A DNA stretch of 64,000 nucleotides from Paramecium tetraurelia (Eukaryota > Ciliophora > Oligohymenophorea > Peniculida > Parameciidae). Below, piece by piece: positions 1 through 12,307 of the stretch. The position numbers were made by a program, and so were the translations under genes. Under the pieces are notes generated by a model. The model was not told where the DNA came from. It saw only the letters and a list, made by a program, of their open reading frames with translations, and ran no database searches. The stretch is taken from contig NW_001799266.1 of NCBI RefSeq assembly GCF_000165425.1, positions 62,001 through 126,000 on the forward strand. Direction: 5' to 3'. The stretch's first letter is position 1. The number at the start of each line of letters is the position of its first letter.

Positions 1-785
1 TCAAGAATGTTATTCTGAATTAAATTAAAGAATATTAGACATAAGCAGAAATTTAGATAATGTTATTTAATAAAATTCTTAATTGCTTTAAGAAAATGAA
101 TAACATAAAAATAAAATAGACTCAATGAAGTAATTAGAGTAAAAGTATTATGATTTACTTTAAGAGAATAACAGGTAATGTTAATAAATAAATTCAATCA
201 TAAATGATAATTGTTAACTGAAAAAGATTTAATAGCAATATGAGGCAGAATGTAAGGGATATCAATAATAAATTTTAAAATTATAGGAGAAGTGTGAAGT
301 GCTATAAGCCTCTTTATAGGATTAAAATGATTCAAAAATTTTATAATAATAAATTAATGAGTTATTATAATAATAATAAGAGTAAAATAAAATTATTGTA
401 ATTAAAATTAATAATAAATTAGAGTTTAATCACAGATGAAGCCTTGTATTTGGGACAAATGACCTTGTAAACAAATGATTTGTTATAGAAGCAATAGGGT
501 GACATCCCTACTTCAATAAGGGTGTTACAAAAGGATTTAAATAACAAGAAAAGTGCTATTCAGCAGAAAATGAAAATTTTATAGCAATTTGGAAATAATA
601 TGAAGATAAAGCAATGCATTTCGCATAATAGTTCATTCAAAACGAATTCTGATGTGGATCTGTTGGAGAATTTGGAAAATGATGTAATTCCAGTGAAATT
701 TTAACAATAATCGAATTAACATAGTGATTTAATGATGATGTTGGTGGTGTAATGCCATACAATAGAAAAGATGATTGACTTTTGA
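1..785 (+). CDS. Coiled-coil protein, C-terminal part (5' end outside window)
   Basis: The frame is open from base 2 (code 6) and ends at TGA 783-785. A 25-nt intron lies at 398-422 (GTAATT...AATTAG). The exons sum to 253 codons including the stop, which supports the splice. The visible protein begins with a long Gln/Asn/Glu/Lys-rich stretch with heptad-like spacing of Leu and Ile, so a coiled coil is likely. It continues into a less charged tail that starts SLITDEALYLGQMTLQTNDL and ends TIEKMIDF. No catalytic motif is seen and no family is recognised. It could be a cytoskeletal or basal-body scaffold, but that is only a guess from composition. The N-terminus lies outside the window. Confidence 0.75.
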
Positions 786-958
786 TAAATAGATATCTAT
801 ATTTAAAGCTATTTATATAAAAATATAGATATTTAACAATTAAGCGGCGAAGATGAGTGAAATATTGATTAAAATAGTAATGTATTAATAAATAGCACTA
901 ATAAATATTCATTCCATTATTTTGCATAAAAATAAGATTTAATATTTAAAATATTAAT

Positions 959-3202
959 ATGAAACCTAATTCTGAGATTCTTTTATGCTAGATGTATTAG
1001 CTGGGACCAGATAAATGGAATTATGTAGATATTGGTTATACGCATATCAATTCGAAGGTAAGAGGTTTAGAGTAGACAATAATAGAACGAATTGATTTTG
1101 CTGCAGAAGGACACGAGTCAGGAAGTGATAGTTGTTCCAATAAAGTAAGAGAATGAGTTTTGCTTTGATTAAGGTATGGATAAAATTTAAATTGCAATAG
1201 AAGAAGCAATCTAATTCCATTGTGTTTAGGACTATGCCTTGAGTTTTCAGAGTAGAGAAGGTGCAATGGGAGTTTGGACTCGTATTCAAAACATTTTGGT
1301 GGAGAATGAGGCTGAGGATTAAGATTCAATAGCATTGACACCCGTTTCTGAAACAAATTTGGAGACTATTTTGGATACGATGAATAACATGATAGCATAC
1401 GGTTCTCAATCAAAGTAGATGTTGTTGAGTTATTTGATCAATAAGAAAGTAAAAAGTGATATTGAGTGTGTGTTAGGAATATTTCGATAAGCTTATAAAA
1501 TTGTTCCAATAGTTGGAGAAGGACAACAATACCAATCTGTTATAAACAATGTGTTAGATTGTGAAGAATGTATAAATCCATATTGATTGTGATTAGATAG
1601 TTACAGTGGCGGAACATGAATTATTTTAAATAATCCTGAACGATTAGAATTATCTATTTATTTTCGGTGCATTAGAATGTATGTTATTTGTAGATTAAAT
1701 GTTATTAGATGATACTGAGATGAACAAGAAGAATTTCGTGCCCCACCGTTAGTATTTAGAGAAACATGCGTAATTCTTGCAAGTAGTCCAAATTAAGAGT
1801 AAAGAGCGACTTAAAACCATTCATTTCATATATCGGCTGCAGTACTTGCGCGATTGTGGTTTGGCCTACTACATCGACGAGTGCCAGTTGATGTTCATAA
1901 AGATAGTTTTAACGTAATCAAAATCATGATAGATTATAAAGAGTTGTTATGTTGACCTCTTTAAGTACATTGAAAATTCGAAGGATTTTTTGATAGAAGT
2001 CATTGACAAATTAAGAAATTTCAATTTCTTGGCATTGCGATTCCTTTGCGAAATTTGTTCAGTCTTTAAAGAATTTCCAGATGTATAACAGTGATTCATT
2101 ATTACTAGTTGAATAAAGTAGTCATCTATTAGAAACTCAGTGAATACGGGTTGTATGAGATAATTGAAGATTACATCAACGATTCCCTAAAGGGGTTTGA
2201 GAAGTACAAAGCCAAATTAAAGAAACTCAAATTAAAGATATCTGTAATATATATTCATAATCTCATTAAAGGATGATGTGTTCACTAAGATACCAAATAT
2301 GATATTGGAATTGTTAATAGTGTGTTTATAACATTGTCCCAACTATTTCAGATAGTATGTTATCAGTGAACATCAACAAGTACTGAAATATCCATTTTTC
2401 AATATCATTGTGGAAAATGCCTTCTAAAATGAATTGTACATGGAGGCATTGAAATTGATGATCGACAATAACTCAGAAGAGTAGAATGAAACTATGGATT
2501 TATTTTTACTGCAATTCTATCCGAAAATCACTGCCTAAATCTCACACACAGCCACCAAAGAATTCAAATAGCAATTTTTAGAGATCACCTTAGGGTTGGT
2601 CAGAGCTATGAAACCATAGGTTAAGGAGGCAGTGATTTTGAATTAAGTGGCATTGAAAGTTGGCTTCGTTTTGTAAGAAAACTAAAAGCTATTGTAAACT
2701 AAGTGTTTGCAGATAATTAAACTGATTTGTCTGTCTAGAGATGATGACATTAACAATGAGATTACAATGATAATCCCTAATTTAATTAGTGTTATTTTAG
2801 CGTATAAGGGATTGAGGGAAAACCTAATATTTTCTTAACAATTAGAAATAATAAAAATAATTTATGAGGGGATAAGTTAAAAATTGATTACATCATTAGT
2901 AAGATTTTGTTAATAACTAATAGGAAGATGAATTAAAGAGAAGAGAAAACCAACCAAATTATCAAAGAATACATGAAATTTTCAAGAATCTTAAAAACAA
3001 TTGCATGAAATAATAATTCAGTTCATAGCCATAATAATAAAGCCAGATGTAATCTAGATACAATGTGGTAGTAGATGATGAGATGGATCTATTCATATCA
3101 GTTCAGGGACACAGCAGCCCTCATCTTGTTAAACAATAAAAGAAGACTTAGGATCATGAAGAAGAAGTAGATTTAATAACCAAGAAAATAAAGATTGATT
3201 GA
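959..3202 (+). CDS. PP4 regulatory subunit 3 (SMEK/Psy2 family)
   Basis: The N-terminal region resembles the SMEK EVH1/PH-like domain: WNYVDIGYTHINSK, then, after a 29-nt intron, DYALSFQSREGAMGVWTRIQ, which parallels the family's LALSFQEKAGCDEIWEKI. A helical-repeat region follows, with FGALECM, the family-typical HRQYLEKHAQFLQVV and YRLQYLRDCGLAYYIDE. The tail is acidic and Ser/Gln-rich and ends KKIKID. Several short introns are visible (for example a 30-nt intron near 1917). Stop is TGA 3200-3202. The family targets the protein phosphatase 4 catalytic subunit to substrates in DNA repair, centrosome and stress pathways. The gene converges on the GTPase gene with 73 bp between stops. The family call is strong; not every exon border was fixed. 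Confidence 0.85.
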
Positions 3203-3275
3203 ATTGAAAAATATAACATAGAACAACATAAAATAATCTATATATATATATATATTTATGCACTATTTGATGCAA

Positions 3276-4012
3276 TCATTAAATTGAACATTTTCCGCTT
3301 GCATCAGCATTGTCATTCGAATTACTCTTTCTTTGAGTTCCAGTTTAAGTCTTAGCTGGTCCTGAAGTTTGAGATGTTTATTGTGGGAATTTCTTTTTCA
3401 TGGCTTGTTTAATGGCTTCTAAAAATATTTATTTTATATTGGTTCCATTAAGTGCACTGCATTCAATGTACTTGCATCCCAGATCTGAAACCACTTTTTA
3501 GGCTATGTTAAAGGTAACAAATTTATTCTCATTAACATTTTCTGTTGGTCTCATATCAATTTTATTTCCTATAAATATCTTGGGAGCATTAGGTTGATCT
3601 GCTTGCAATTCAGGATACCACTAATACAATTGATAAAATTCGGTTACTTTTTTAATCGCATTTTAAAATGAACTTGGCTCATCTACTGAAAATGTAATTA
3701 AAAACACATCGCTTTAAGGATAACTGATAGATCTCAATTATTTATATTCCTCTTGTCCTGCTGTATCCCTTCGTTATTAATATAATTTTAGAATACCATA
3801 AATTAAGGTTTACCATTTTGTTCTCATATAACACTTATGCACAATAATTCTCAAAAATAGTTGGTACATAATCAGTCGGAAATTTGTCCTCAGTGTATCT
3901 ATTATTAGTCCTCTCCTATTTACCTTATCAATATGCATGTCTTCCCAACACTACCATCACCCACAATGACTAATTTGATAGAAATCGCTGAATTGGCTTA
4001 ATTATTATTCAT
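3276..4012 (-). CDS. Rho/Rac-type small GTPase with CaaX-like tail
   Basis: The G1 loop is VIVGDGSVGKTC, switch I contains DYVPTIFENY, G3 is DTAGQEEY, G4 is GNKID and G5 is ECSALNG. The YVPTIFENY switch and the later WYPEL segment point to the Rho family rather than Rab or Ras. The predicted protein has 227 residues and ends CSIQ, which fits a prenylation CaaX box. Introns of 25 nt (3899-3923) and 28 nt sum correctly to an open frame. The gene presumably acts as a membrane-attached switch for cytoskeleton or polarity. Its ATG (4010-4012) overlaps the TGA of the upstream SAM-FHA gene. Either the 5' UTR lies inside that gene or the two are spliced together (see findings). No insert helix typical of animal Rho was obvious. 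Confidence 0.85.
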
Positions 4013-5191
4013 TTAATATTATTTATATTACACAAATAAATTTTCTCATACCCAAGTCTAAATTGTCTATCTTACGTTAACTTTACTCTCTCACTACACT
4101 GCCCTTGTTCACTCAATCTAACCCAAACTCCATTTCTACTACCCATGTCTTCCAAAATCAACCCATCATTCGTGTAACTAAATTAGGCATGAACACCAGA
4201 CAAATGCTAACTCCATATATATCATAATTACCGTATCCATCCTAAATTGATCTAACTATCTGCCAAACTTCAGACAATTCTGATTCTTAACTAATTAGAA
4301 CGAGAACTTTTAATTCTTCTGTACTCCCTCAATCACTCTCAATACAACATCGCATTATTGATTACTGCCATTCATCTACTCTATTTTGTATTGCATGCTT
4401 CCCATATGTAAGATCAATCCCAATCTCATCAATGAAGGTTGCATCAACAATACGAAAGTCCCAGAAGTGCTACCAGTATCTTTCAAATAAAAGTTCTTTG
4501 TCTTCTGATCAAATTCAATCTGACAATGATTTCTACTCACATAATCTTCACCCAACACTAAAGTATTCTCTGGGTTTCTTCCTATACTAAGTCCCTTTTC
4601 TGACACACTCACTTTCTAATTATCACCTATGCAAACCAGTTCCATAGTATGCATGGATTCTGTCTACTTAATTTGGTTTGGGTAGGATGGAATCTTAGTG
4701 GCTTCTAGATTTTGTTTTGGCTACTTTAATATCTGAGGGGCTTCGACTACTTTCATTGATTCTACCAATTCAACCTTGTGATTATCTTGGAAGCTATCTC
4801 TTCTTGGTTTGAAGTCATTCAATCTTTAGATTGGAGTATAGTCAAGATTTTCCTTGTTTACAATCTGTTTGCTTGCAATTGACCATTCACTTTAACCGAC
4901 ATTATTTCTAACAAATTATTTATATTCGATGAATCCATTTTGAATCCATTATAAAATCTTCTTCTTTTTCACATTTGAACTGATTCCCAATTCATTCAAA
5001 TCGTCATCATTTAATACTTCCAAACAAGCCCCATCAATTGCATTTCTTTCTATTATATAAAATTATCAAGTATTACAAAAAACATCTGATAAATCCTGTA
5101 ACCCAATAAATTCCAACCACGATTCAACATCACATTGAGTCCATCTGCGAGGTTCTTTGGGAATCACACTAAATAATTTCTGATAATCCAT
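4009..5191 (-). CDS. SAM domain plus two FHA-like domains protein
   Basis: The protein begins MDYQKLFSVIPKEPRRW and has a SAM-like domain in about residues 10-70 (WTQCDVESWLEFIGLQDL; later LNDDDLNELGI). A basic, Gln-rich linker follows. The first FHA domain is clear: LSIGRNPENTLVL, then VSRNHCQIEF and DTGSTSGTFV, giving the conserved GR, S/RNH and S.G positions. A second FHA-like half has LSGVHAQF and EDMGSRNGVWVRL. Introns of 27 and 25 nt bring the reading frame to 377 codons including the stop, a clean multiple of three. SAM and FHA are protein-interaction modules, FHA for phosphothreonine, so a signalling adaptor is likely. Its TGA (4009-4011) shares bases with the next gene's ATG. Confidence 0.8.
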
Positions 5192-5895
5192 TAAATTTAA
5201 ATTTAAATTATATATTTATAAATTAACAATCACAAGGTTTAATTATTCATCTTTCCCATGTTAATTTTCAATATATATATATATTATTTTTATTCTTCCT
5301 ATTCCGCCACGATTATCTTTTATTTGTAGAGTCAAATCTACTAATATTTGTTATTATTATTAGCAATAATCTCAGGTAGATTTGTGATTTTCAAAGGGCT
5401 AAATTAATCTTAGTTTTTTCAAATTGAATTCTTCAAATTTAAATAGTTGGAGTAACACCTACAAACTCTTCTTTTTAATAAGAAATTTAATAAATTAGAT
5501 TATATGATGAACCCTTTATTCTTATTTAATTATTTTATAATATTAAAAACAATTATATATTGGAATTCATTTACATTGTGAGACAAAGAATCAAATTTTA
5601 ACTAAGTATTGACTTCAGAAACTAAAATGAAGTTTAATTCTTATTTGGGAATTAAACGCTATTATTTTCATTTTATTAATCTTGCATAATTAATAGACTC
5701 ATAGAATAATAGATCATTTATTATTACACATCTGAATCAATAAATAATTTTCTATGAAGTAAATTTTATTTAATATGATAATAATATTAATTTGAAGATG
5801 ATTAGTATTATAAGAGCAGTTAATTAGAATATTTAGTATAATAATCATAATTAATTCGAAATACTTAATCATCATTATCAATATAATTAAAGTTA
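5192..5895. other. Intergenic AT-rich stretch between divergent genes
   Basis: About 700 bp of AT-rich sequence lies between the divergently oriented SAM-FHA gene and the small unknown gene. I found no convincing reading frame under code 6 with recognisable motifs and no RNA gene. A TA dinucleotide run occurs near 5272-5284. Both promoters should be here. Confidence 0.6.
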
Positions 5896-6486
5896 ATGAT
5901 ATTTTCAATTTTCAAATTTCGCTTTGGCACAATACAAACAAATTTCCCAAAGCTTTCATTCAAAGTGTTAGATTTTCAGACAATGAAGGAAAGAAATCCA
6001 ACCCTTATTTCTGACTCTGATATTCAAACATTATGTAAGATGCATTCATTGAATTCAACATGGAAGATAGTAAATTATTTATAATAAATAGACTCCTCAA
6101 AAATTATATAGGGAAATCAAATTTAACAATTTTAAGGAAGCCTTTTCCTTTATGAATTAAGTAGCTATTTTTTCAGAGCAAATAGATCGTATTACAATAT
6201 TCTAATCTTAGATCATCCTGATTGGGAAAATGTATATAACTTAGTTAAGATTAATCTGAATACTCATGATGTTGGAGGCATTTCAATTAAAGACATCTTC
6301 TTGGCTTACGCAATAGTAATAATTTGTGTTATTATTTAGGATACAATAGCAATGAATGTAAGAGTGAAATCCGCAGAATCAACCAACGACACTCGTATTT
6401 TGGAGGTAGCCAAAATTGCAGAATCTTGGAATTTAAATTTTGATCAATTCCATAGAATGATTGAAACAGATTCTAGATAAATATGA
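5896..6486 (+). CDS. Hypothetical protein, about 190 residues
   Basis: An open frame under code 6 runs from ATG 5896 to TGA 6484-6486. It encodes [14 protein letters not shown]..., then a central [17 protein letters not shown] and [15 protein letters not shown], and it ends with a helical segment ([20 protein letters not shown]). A 24-nt GTAATA...TTTTAG-like stretch near 6319-6342 looks like an in-frame intron. Removing it also keeps the frame, so the protein has 196 or 188 residues. No signal peptide, membrane segment or known family was recognised. It converges on the trichocyst gene with only 24 bp between stops, so the 3' UTRs must overlap or be extremely short. Confidence 0.65.
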
Positions 6487-6510
6487 ATATTGTATATGAA
6501 TATGATGATT

Positions 6511-7681
6511 TCATTCTGACAACTTTTGATTGATGTATTCAATTAATCTATCGACGATATCGATTTCAGTTTATCTAAATTAGATTAGATAGATTACCTA
6601 CTAACTTTTTGATTACTGTATTCTTGGTCTTCCAACTCGTTGATTCTAGTGGCATCTTATATATTTAATTAGGTGACTTCAACAATAGCATTGGAAATAT
6701 TGATTAATCCATCTAATTCGTTTAATCTTGATTAGATCTCCTTGAGTCTGTTATTAGCAGTGGCCAAAGAGACTTATAAGGTTTGCTTTTCATTTCTCAA
6801 ATCATCACCCAATCTACTGAGATTCTCAACTTGAGTCTTATGGTTGGCTTCTAATTAATCTTAACCTTCTTATAATGCAGTGATCAATCTAGCAACCAAA
6901 CTCAAGACGTTGTTCAAGGTTTCTGGGTTGACTTTTGTTGTCATTTCAGCCAATCCTTCAATGATTGGTTGGAATAAGGTCAAAGAACTTTTCTTTGTGT
7001 GAGCTTCTAAGATCTCCTTGATCTTCTAAAAGTTCTCTTTGGTTTAAATCAAATTGCTCTTAGTGTCTTAACTAAATATTTAAATAACTCTGATACGTTA
7101 ATTGAATTAATGATGCTCCTTCACCTCTTAAATTTAACAACAATCTTTGAGCTTCTTTGCAAGCAAGAATTGCATCACTATAGTCTTAAAATTTAGCTGC
7201 AAAATCTGTGTTCTCAGCATCTAATCTACTTTAAGCATCACCACTTCCTCTGCCATTTCTGTCTAATGCAGCTTAATCTATGAAATTATATTGTGTGAAC
7301 AGTACCTTCTTTTACTCTTGTTTATAATGTGCTCAATTCATTGGTTAAACTTGATTATTCTTATCTTTGGTTATCAAGATCTTATTCAGCTTATTCAAGT
7401 GTGGCTTAGAGTTTGGCCAAATCAACTTAGCTTCTTCTTGTGAATGTTGCATTTTCTTAATCTTGTAATTATGTCAAGGCAATCAATTCATCCTTAATTT
7501 ATTATAAGAGCTATTTTAATTCATTTAATGATCCTCCTGTTTTCATGTTGACACTCACTAAGTTAATCATAGATGAACCAAAGGGATGATCTCCATATCC
7601 TGAAAGTCTTTCTTTCAATTCAGAAACTGTGGTTGCCTAAATGCAGGCAATCAAAACAACAACCAACAAAGCTGATTTCAT
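6511..7681 (-). CDS. Trichocyst matrix protein (TMP family) precursor
   Basis: The protein starts with a signal peptide, MKSALLVVVLIACIQATT, as expected for a precursor entering the secretory pathway. Almost all of the remainder is Gln-, Glu-, Leu- and Ala-rich alpha-helical coiled coil (for example DLAKLQATLEQAEQDLDNQ), as in the Paramecium TMP family, whose processed products crystallise in the trichocyst core. Three introns of 28, 25 and 23 nt reduce the gene to 365 codons including stop, an exact multiple of three. Length and architecture fit the family, whose precursors form heteromultimers. TMPs belong to a very large multigene family, so I assign no specific member. A less likely alternative is another secreted coiled-coil protein. 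Confidence 0.85.
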
Positions 7682-8205
7682 ATATTATTAATAAAAAATC
7701 AAAAAACAGAAAAACGAATATTATCTCAATCACAAATATTACTTCACTCAAATCATTTTTTGAATCCTGAACTCTCCATTTTTCACTTAATCTCTCTTCT
7801 CCTTTTTTAATTACATCAATCTCAATCTACTTTTCACATTCCCTTATCTCATAACTTAAATATTTGAAATGATATTCTATCAAAATTAAAAGATACTGTA
7901 ATGAATCATAGTGTTGTAATTTTAATAAAATAATAACGTAATCTATCAGAATCCAATAAGTTGTATTTAATCACTAATGTTGTTCAAATCTCAAAAATGT
8001 CTTCTTACTTACAATAAATTAATATTTAGATTAGAGCATAAAAATGATTTTAGTAATAAAATACTATGGAAAATTGAAGAGATTGCAAAGTTTTTAACTG
8101 AATTTTAACTAAATTCTAGTTTCTTAGAAATAGGTTTGAATATTAAAGATAGAATAATAATGAAAAGAATGTAAATTATATTATATGATATTATTTTATT
8201 TATTA
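7682..8205. other. Intergenic AT-rich stretch
   Basis: About 520 bp separates the trichocyst gene start from the SPT5 stop. I saw no credible code-6 frame, repeat or RNA gene. It should contain the trichocyst promoter and the SPT5 3' end. Confidence 0.6.
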
Positions 8206-10675
8206 TCAATCATTACGCATAGGGGTTTGATAAGTGATGTATGGAGATTGATATCCTCCTCGCATAGCTGATTATTGAACACCTTCAAGATCATCCCAAA
8301 CTCTTGTTGACATGCCTGGATGATGTTGTGGGGTTTTTCCAACTTGAAGATGGGAGTTTGAAGATTCGGATTTTATACATTCTAATGGAACTTTAACAAC
8401 CAAATTTTTAGCTGACAATTAGATTGTGGCAACTCTACTGGTGACTTCTTGGACCATTCCTCTGTAAGATTACCATTGTCCTTTACGAATGGTAACCATC
8501 TGTCCTCTGAGATTTTTCCAATCTTCATTGGGCATTTGGGATATAGTGTTGGCACCAGGATCTGGCTTTTTGGAGGAAGAGACTAGACCACAATTGTTGG
8601 CTTTTTCTATGATTACTCCTTGGGTGTTGTCAAATTTGCCATTGAATAGGAATAAATAATCTCTATATACATGTAGGACAGTTGCTTTGTTATCTAAATG
8701 AAATTTGAATAATAAATACTTTTATAGAAACCATCCAATATGACTACTAGATCCTATTACCTGATGTCATTACCATACATATTTTTGACCACATTGTTTC
8801 TTGTGTTGATGGAGTTTCTGATAGCTAATTTATTGATATTTTTGATTTGATTGGTTAAATCGAGGACACTGACTTCGTTATTGCTGATATTGAGGATACA
8901 TCCGATATCATTATCAATCAGACCGAACTTGACTAGATCGTTTCTCTTGAATCCTGGTTTCTGTTGTCCAGCTCCAGCATCTGGATTCTCTTCGATGTCC
9001 ATTTTTTTAATAACATTTTTTTATGATTGGAGATCTGAAATCAAAGCATCAACAATTCTGCCAGCTTCAGTGGATATCTGAGCAGTCAAATCATCCATTT
9101 TGATAATGGTACCACTTAATCCAGTGTTGGGTCCAGAGACAATGGAAACTTATTGATAAAGTTTGAAGGCCAATTTTGCTTCACTGATATCTAGTTTATA
9201 TTCATAGTTCCTTTTCTCATTATTATTCTTATTTTTAACAGTCTTGCTAATAATGAGTTTGTTCTCATCTTATAGGATTTATGAAACCTTGTATCTGGAG
9301 GATTTAGCTTGATCGTGAGTGAGAGTGATGTAATCTCCGATTTGAATTTGGGACTTTTGTTCAACCACTTACTTCAAACTGGAATGAAGTTTCTAGAGGA
9401 TCAACCTATAATCCTGGACATCGGGATAGAAGTATTACAAGTCTTCTACAGTGGGTTTGATATTGCCAGTAAGAACCTGATGAACTGGAAGAGTGATGAT
9501 TTCAAATCCATCCTTTTTAGCAGATGTCCATTCATCTCTAATGGTAGTATAGAAGAATTGGGAAGTAGGTTCGTCATTGTCATCATTAATGGATTTCTTG
9601 GTCATCTAAATAGGTATTTTAGGACCACGAATGTATTTCCTTTGTTCTTGAAGATACTTGGCTCTTTTTAAGAACTTGAATTTGCTGCCTCTTTAGAAAG
9701 GCTCATTGTCTTCAATGGGTGGTTCACCTTCTTCTTCTTTCATTTGGAAGCGAGATTGATCTGCATTGGCATTATTCTTTTTGGAATTCTTCTTTTTATT
9801 TTCTTCCTCTTCTTCAAGAGATTTCATTAGTAATTTTTGTCTGGGAACTACTTTGAGTTTGATAAGTTTTCTCTCTTGATCCACTTACATGACTCTAGCA
9901 AGATCTCCAGAGTAAATGTTGTGTTGTCTAACTCTGACCCATTGGCCTTCTTCAATGTCTATTTATTCGACTTCAGCAGGCTTGAACATGTTTGGACATT
10001 GTTCAGATTCAACCAATTCAGGTGGACATTGTCTAACAATAGTCAGACCCTCGATGGCTCTCATGACATGTTGTTCAAAATTGGCTTCGATGAAAATGGC
10101 TGCTGGGAATTTTTTGAGTGCAAAGACTGATACAATTTCAAGTGGATTGGTGTCTATCAAGTGATTATGCTTAAACATGATCGATGTCACAGCCTCTTGT
10201 TCTTTGCCCTTATTACATGAAACACGCCAAAACTTTACTATAAATGATTAAATACTTTGGGGTCTCTGAGACCTGGTTTTTCAATTTCATCTTCTGATTT
10301 GTCCACATCATCCCCAATTTATATATCTTAATCTCCATCTTGATATCTTTCCTCGATTTGCTTAACAACATCTCTGTGATGTTTTCTCTTGAGGGCCAAT
10401 TCGTTGTACATCTGCTCTTGCTTTCCCTTCGTAATTTCCCCTACTGAATTGTCATCTGACTCGTTGTCTGATGTTTCAGACGCTTCTGTGTCTATGAACT
10501 TTTGCTTATTCAATCTTGTCTTCTTCTAGTTCTTTTGTTTCTTGAGTAATTTCTTGCTCTTCGACTACTTGAATTATTCTGACTCTGAAGAATCAGGAAG
10601 GTCTTCAATTGAATCAATAGAAGACTGACTTTTGTCATCCTAATCACTTCGATAATCGTCATTTTTTTAGCTCAT
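8206..10675 (-). CDS. Transcription elongation factor SPT5 (NusG/KOW family)
   Basis: The N-terminus is acidic and Ser/Asp-rich (MSQKNDDYRSDQDDKSQ...), as in eukaryotic Spt5. After a 23-nt intron comes an NGN-like domain with FWRVSCNKGKEQEAVTSIMF, then EIVSVFALKKFPAAIFIEAN and the HVMRAIEGLTIVR segment. Several KOW-type modules follow, including IGDYITLTHD, LYQQVSIVSGPNTGLSGTI, FKRNDLVKFGLIDNDIGCI and GQMVTIRKGQWQSYRGMVQE. The tail is Gly/Arg/Pro/Gln-rich and ends SPYITYQTPMRND, a rudiment of the repeat-containing C-terminal region. Spt5 with Spt4 binds RNA polymerase II and controls pausing and elongation in the nucleus. Splicing around 8700-8760 was not fully resolved. The upstream side carries the ~54-bp repeat array. 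Confidence 0.9.
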
Positions 10676-10714
10676 TAATTAAATTAATTAATCAAAAATA
10701 TATTTACGACCTTT

Positions 10715-10960
10715 GAAGTCTCATTATTTGGAGGTTTTTAACAATCCCTAATGTATTTAAAAGTTTCGGAAGTCTCATTATTCAAAGGTATTTGCCAGCA
10801 TCTAATGTCCTTAAAAATTTTGAATTCTCATTATTTGGAGGTTTTTAGCATTCTCTAATGTATTTAAATATTTGAAGTCTCATTATTCACAGGTTTTTAC
10901 CAATTACTAATGTATTTTTAATTTTCATGGAGTCTCACTATTTGAAGGTATTTAACCCCC
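10715..10960. repeat. Five-copy imperfect tandem repeat, unit about 54 bp
   Basis: Units begin at about 10715, 10769, 10822, 10874 and 10929 (partial). Unit spacings are 54, 53, 52 and 55 bp. Each starts with GAAGTCTCATTATT or a close variant, then an AGGTTTTTA-like block and a TCTAATGTATTTAAA-like block. The array fills most of the gap between the SPT5 start and the tyrosyl-tRNA synthetase stop. I see no long open frame that would explain the conservation. It is either a minisatellite or a repeated regulatory element. Confidence 0.85.
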
Positions 10961-11034
10961 TCCCTCACCAGAGATACACTCAGAATAAGAAACCATTGTT
11001 ATATCTTAAATCTTCAACACATTTATCACATTTA

Positions 11035-12307
11035 TCACATAAATATTAATAATCTCACATCCCTTTTTCCAATCCTTAATAACATGTATTTATCATGCAA
11101 CAATTAAGCCTACTCCAACTACTCCACCTTCTAATCATTAATTAGTATTCCCCCTTATTGCAATAATCTCCGAATCTCTGATTTCGATGATCTCAATTTT
11201 AATAACACCTCCATCAATTATGTCTACTTAGCTACTCTTATCACTACATCCTTATCGATCTCTTCTGCCAACCTATCAAACTCCTATGCACTCATATTCA
11301 TCAACCGATCCCTCCTTAACCCATATAGTATCTAGTTCTTCTCAGCAGAACTCTCCTCTCCATAAATCATCCTCAATAATTCATCACTCAAACATTTCTA
11401 AGCCACTCTCTTCTCTGGACTCTACTTGTGCTATTCCATTACACTATCAATCTGCTCCTCCTTTAAGAATGTCAACATCAGTAAGAAATCTCTCATTGAA
11501 TCGTCCGCTAAATTCAACAAATACTATTTCATATTGTGCTTTGAACTCGCATCCAAAAACAATGCATTCCCTTCACTCTTCCCAAACTTCTACCCATTCT
11601 TATCTGTCAACAAAGGAGTAGTAATCCCATACACTTGCTTCTTGTATTCCTTCTTTACGAAATCACAGCCATTAGTAATATTACCCCACTAATCACTCCC
11701 TCCTATTTACAAAGTGCAATCGTATTTCTCATTTAAATATGCGAAGTCGTAACTTTGTAAAATTGTATAGAAGAATTCAGTCAACGACAAACCATCATCA
11801 CCGCTGTTCAATCTCTTGTTTATGTGATCTTTGTTTAATAGACTGTTCATTCTGAATTATCTTCCCACTTTAGAAACGAAATCAATCAACTTTGTCTCTC
11901 TATAAAAATCCATATTGTCCAGGATTTACAGTGGTTGTCCTATCTTGGCATGATTAGCAATGTTCCCGTACACACTTTCCAATTATTTCCTAATTTTCTC
12001 TAAATTCTCATGGATCACAACCAAATCCGGCTCCTTTCGTTCTTCCATCTTAAAACTGGGGTCACCCAATTACACAGTGGCTCCTCCTACTATGGCTATG
12101 GGTTTGAAGCCTAATTAAGCAAGACGTGCCAAATTCAGGATCGACACCAAGTTGCCCAAATGCAATGAATGAGCTGTAGGGTCGAATCCACAATAGACAC
12201 TCCCTGACACTGGGATGCTAGGGGCTGTTGCTTAATAGAGTAGTTTGCGAGCTGTTAGAGCACTCAGAACTGAACATTAATAGTATTAAGGCCTGATTCT
12301 TGATAGC

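Noticed and set aside
1036-1356. Minus-strand frame of 106 codons opposite the PP4R3 gene
   Set aside because: It lies wholly inside the PP4R3 coding region on the other strand, is Leu/Ser/Pro-rich without motifs, and disappears once code 6 and introns give the plus-strand gene.
5270-5290. TA dinucleotide runs (also near 3240 and 37310) as possible IES or telomere-linked signals
   Set aside because: Simple TA runs are expected in such AT-rich DNA. No flanking inverted ends, telomeric C4A2/C3A3-type repeats or coding interruptions point to an internal eliminated sequence.
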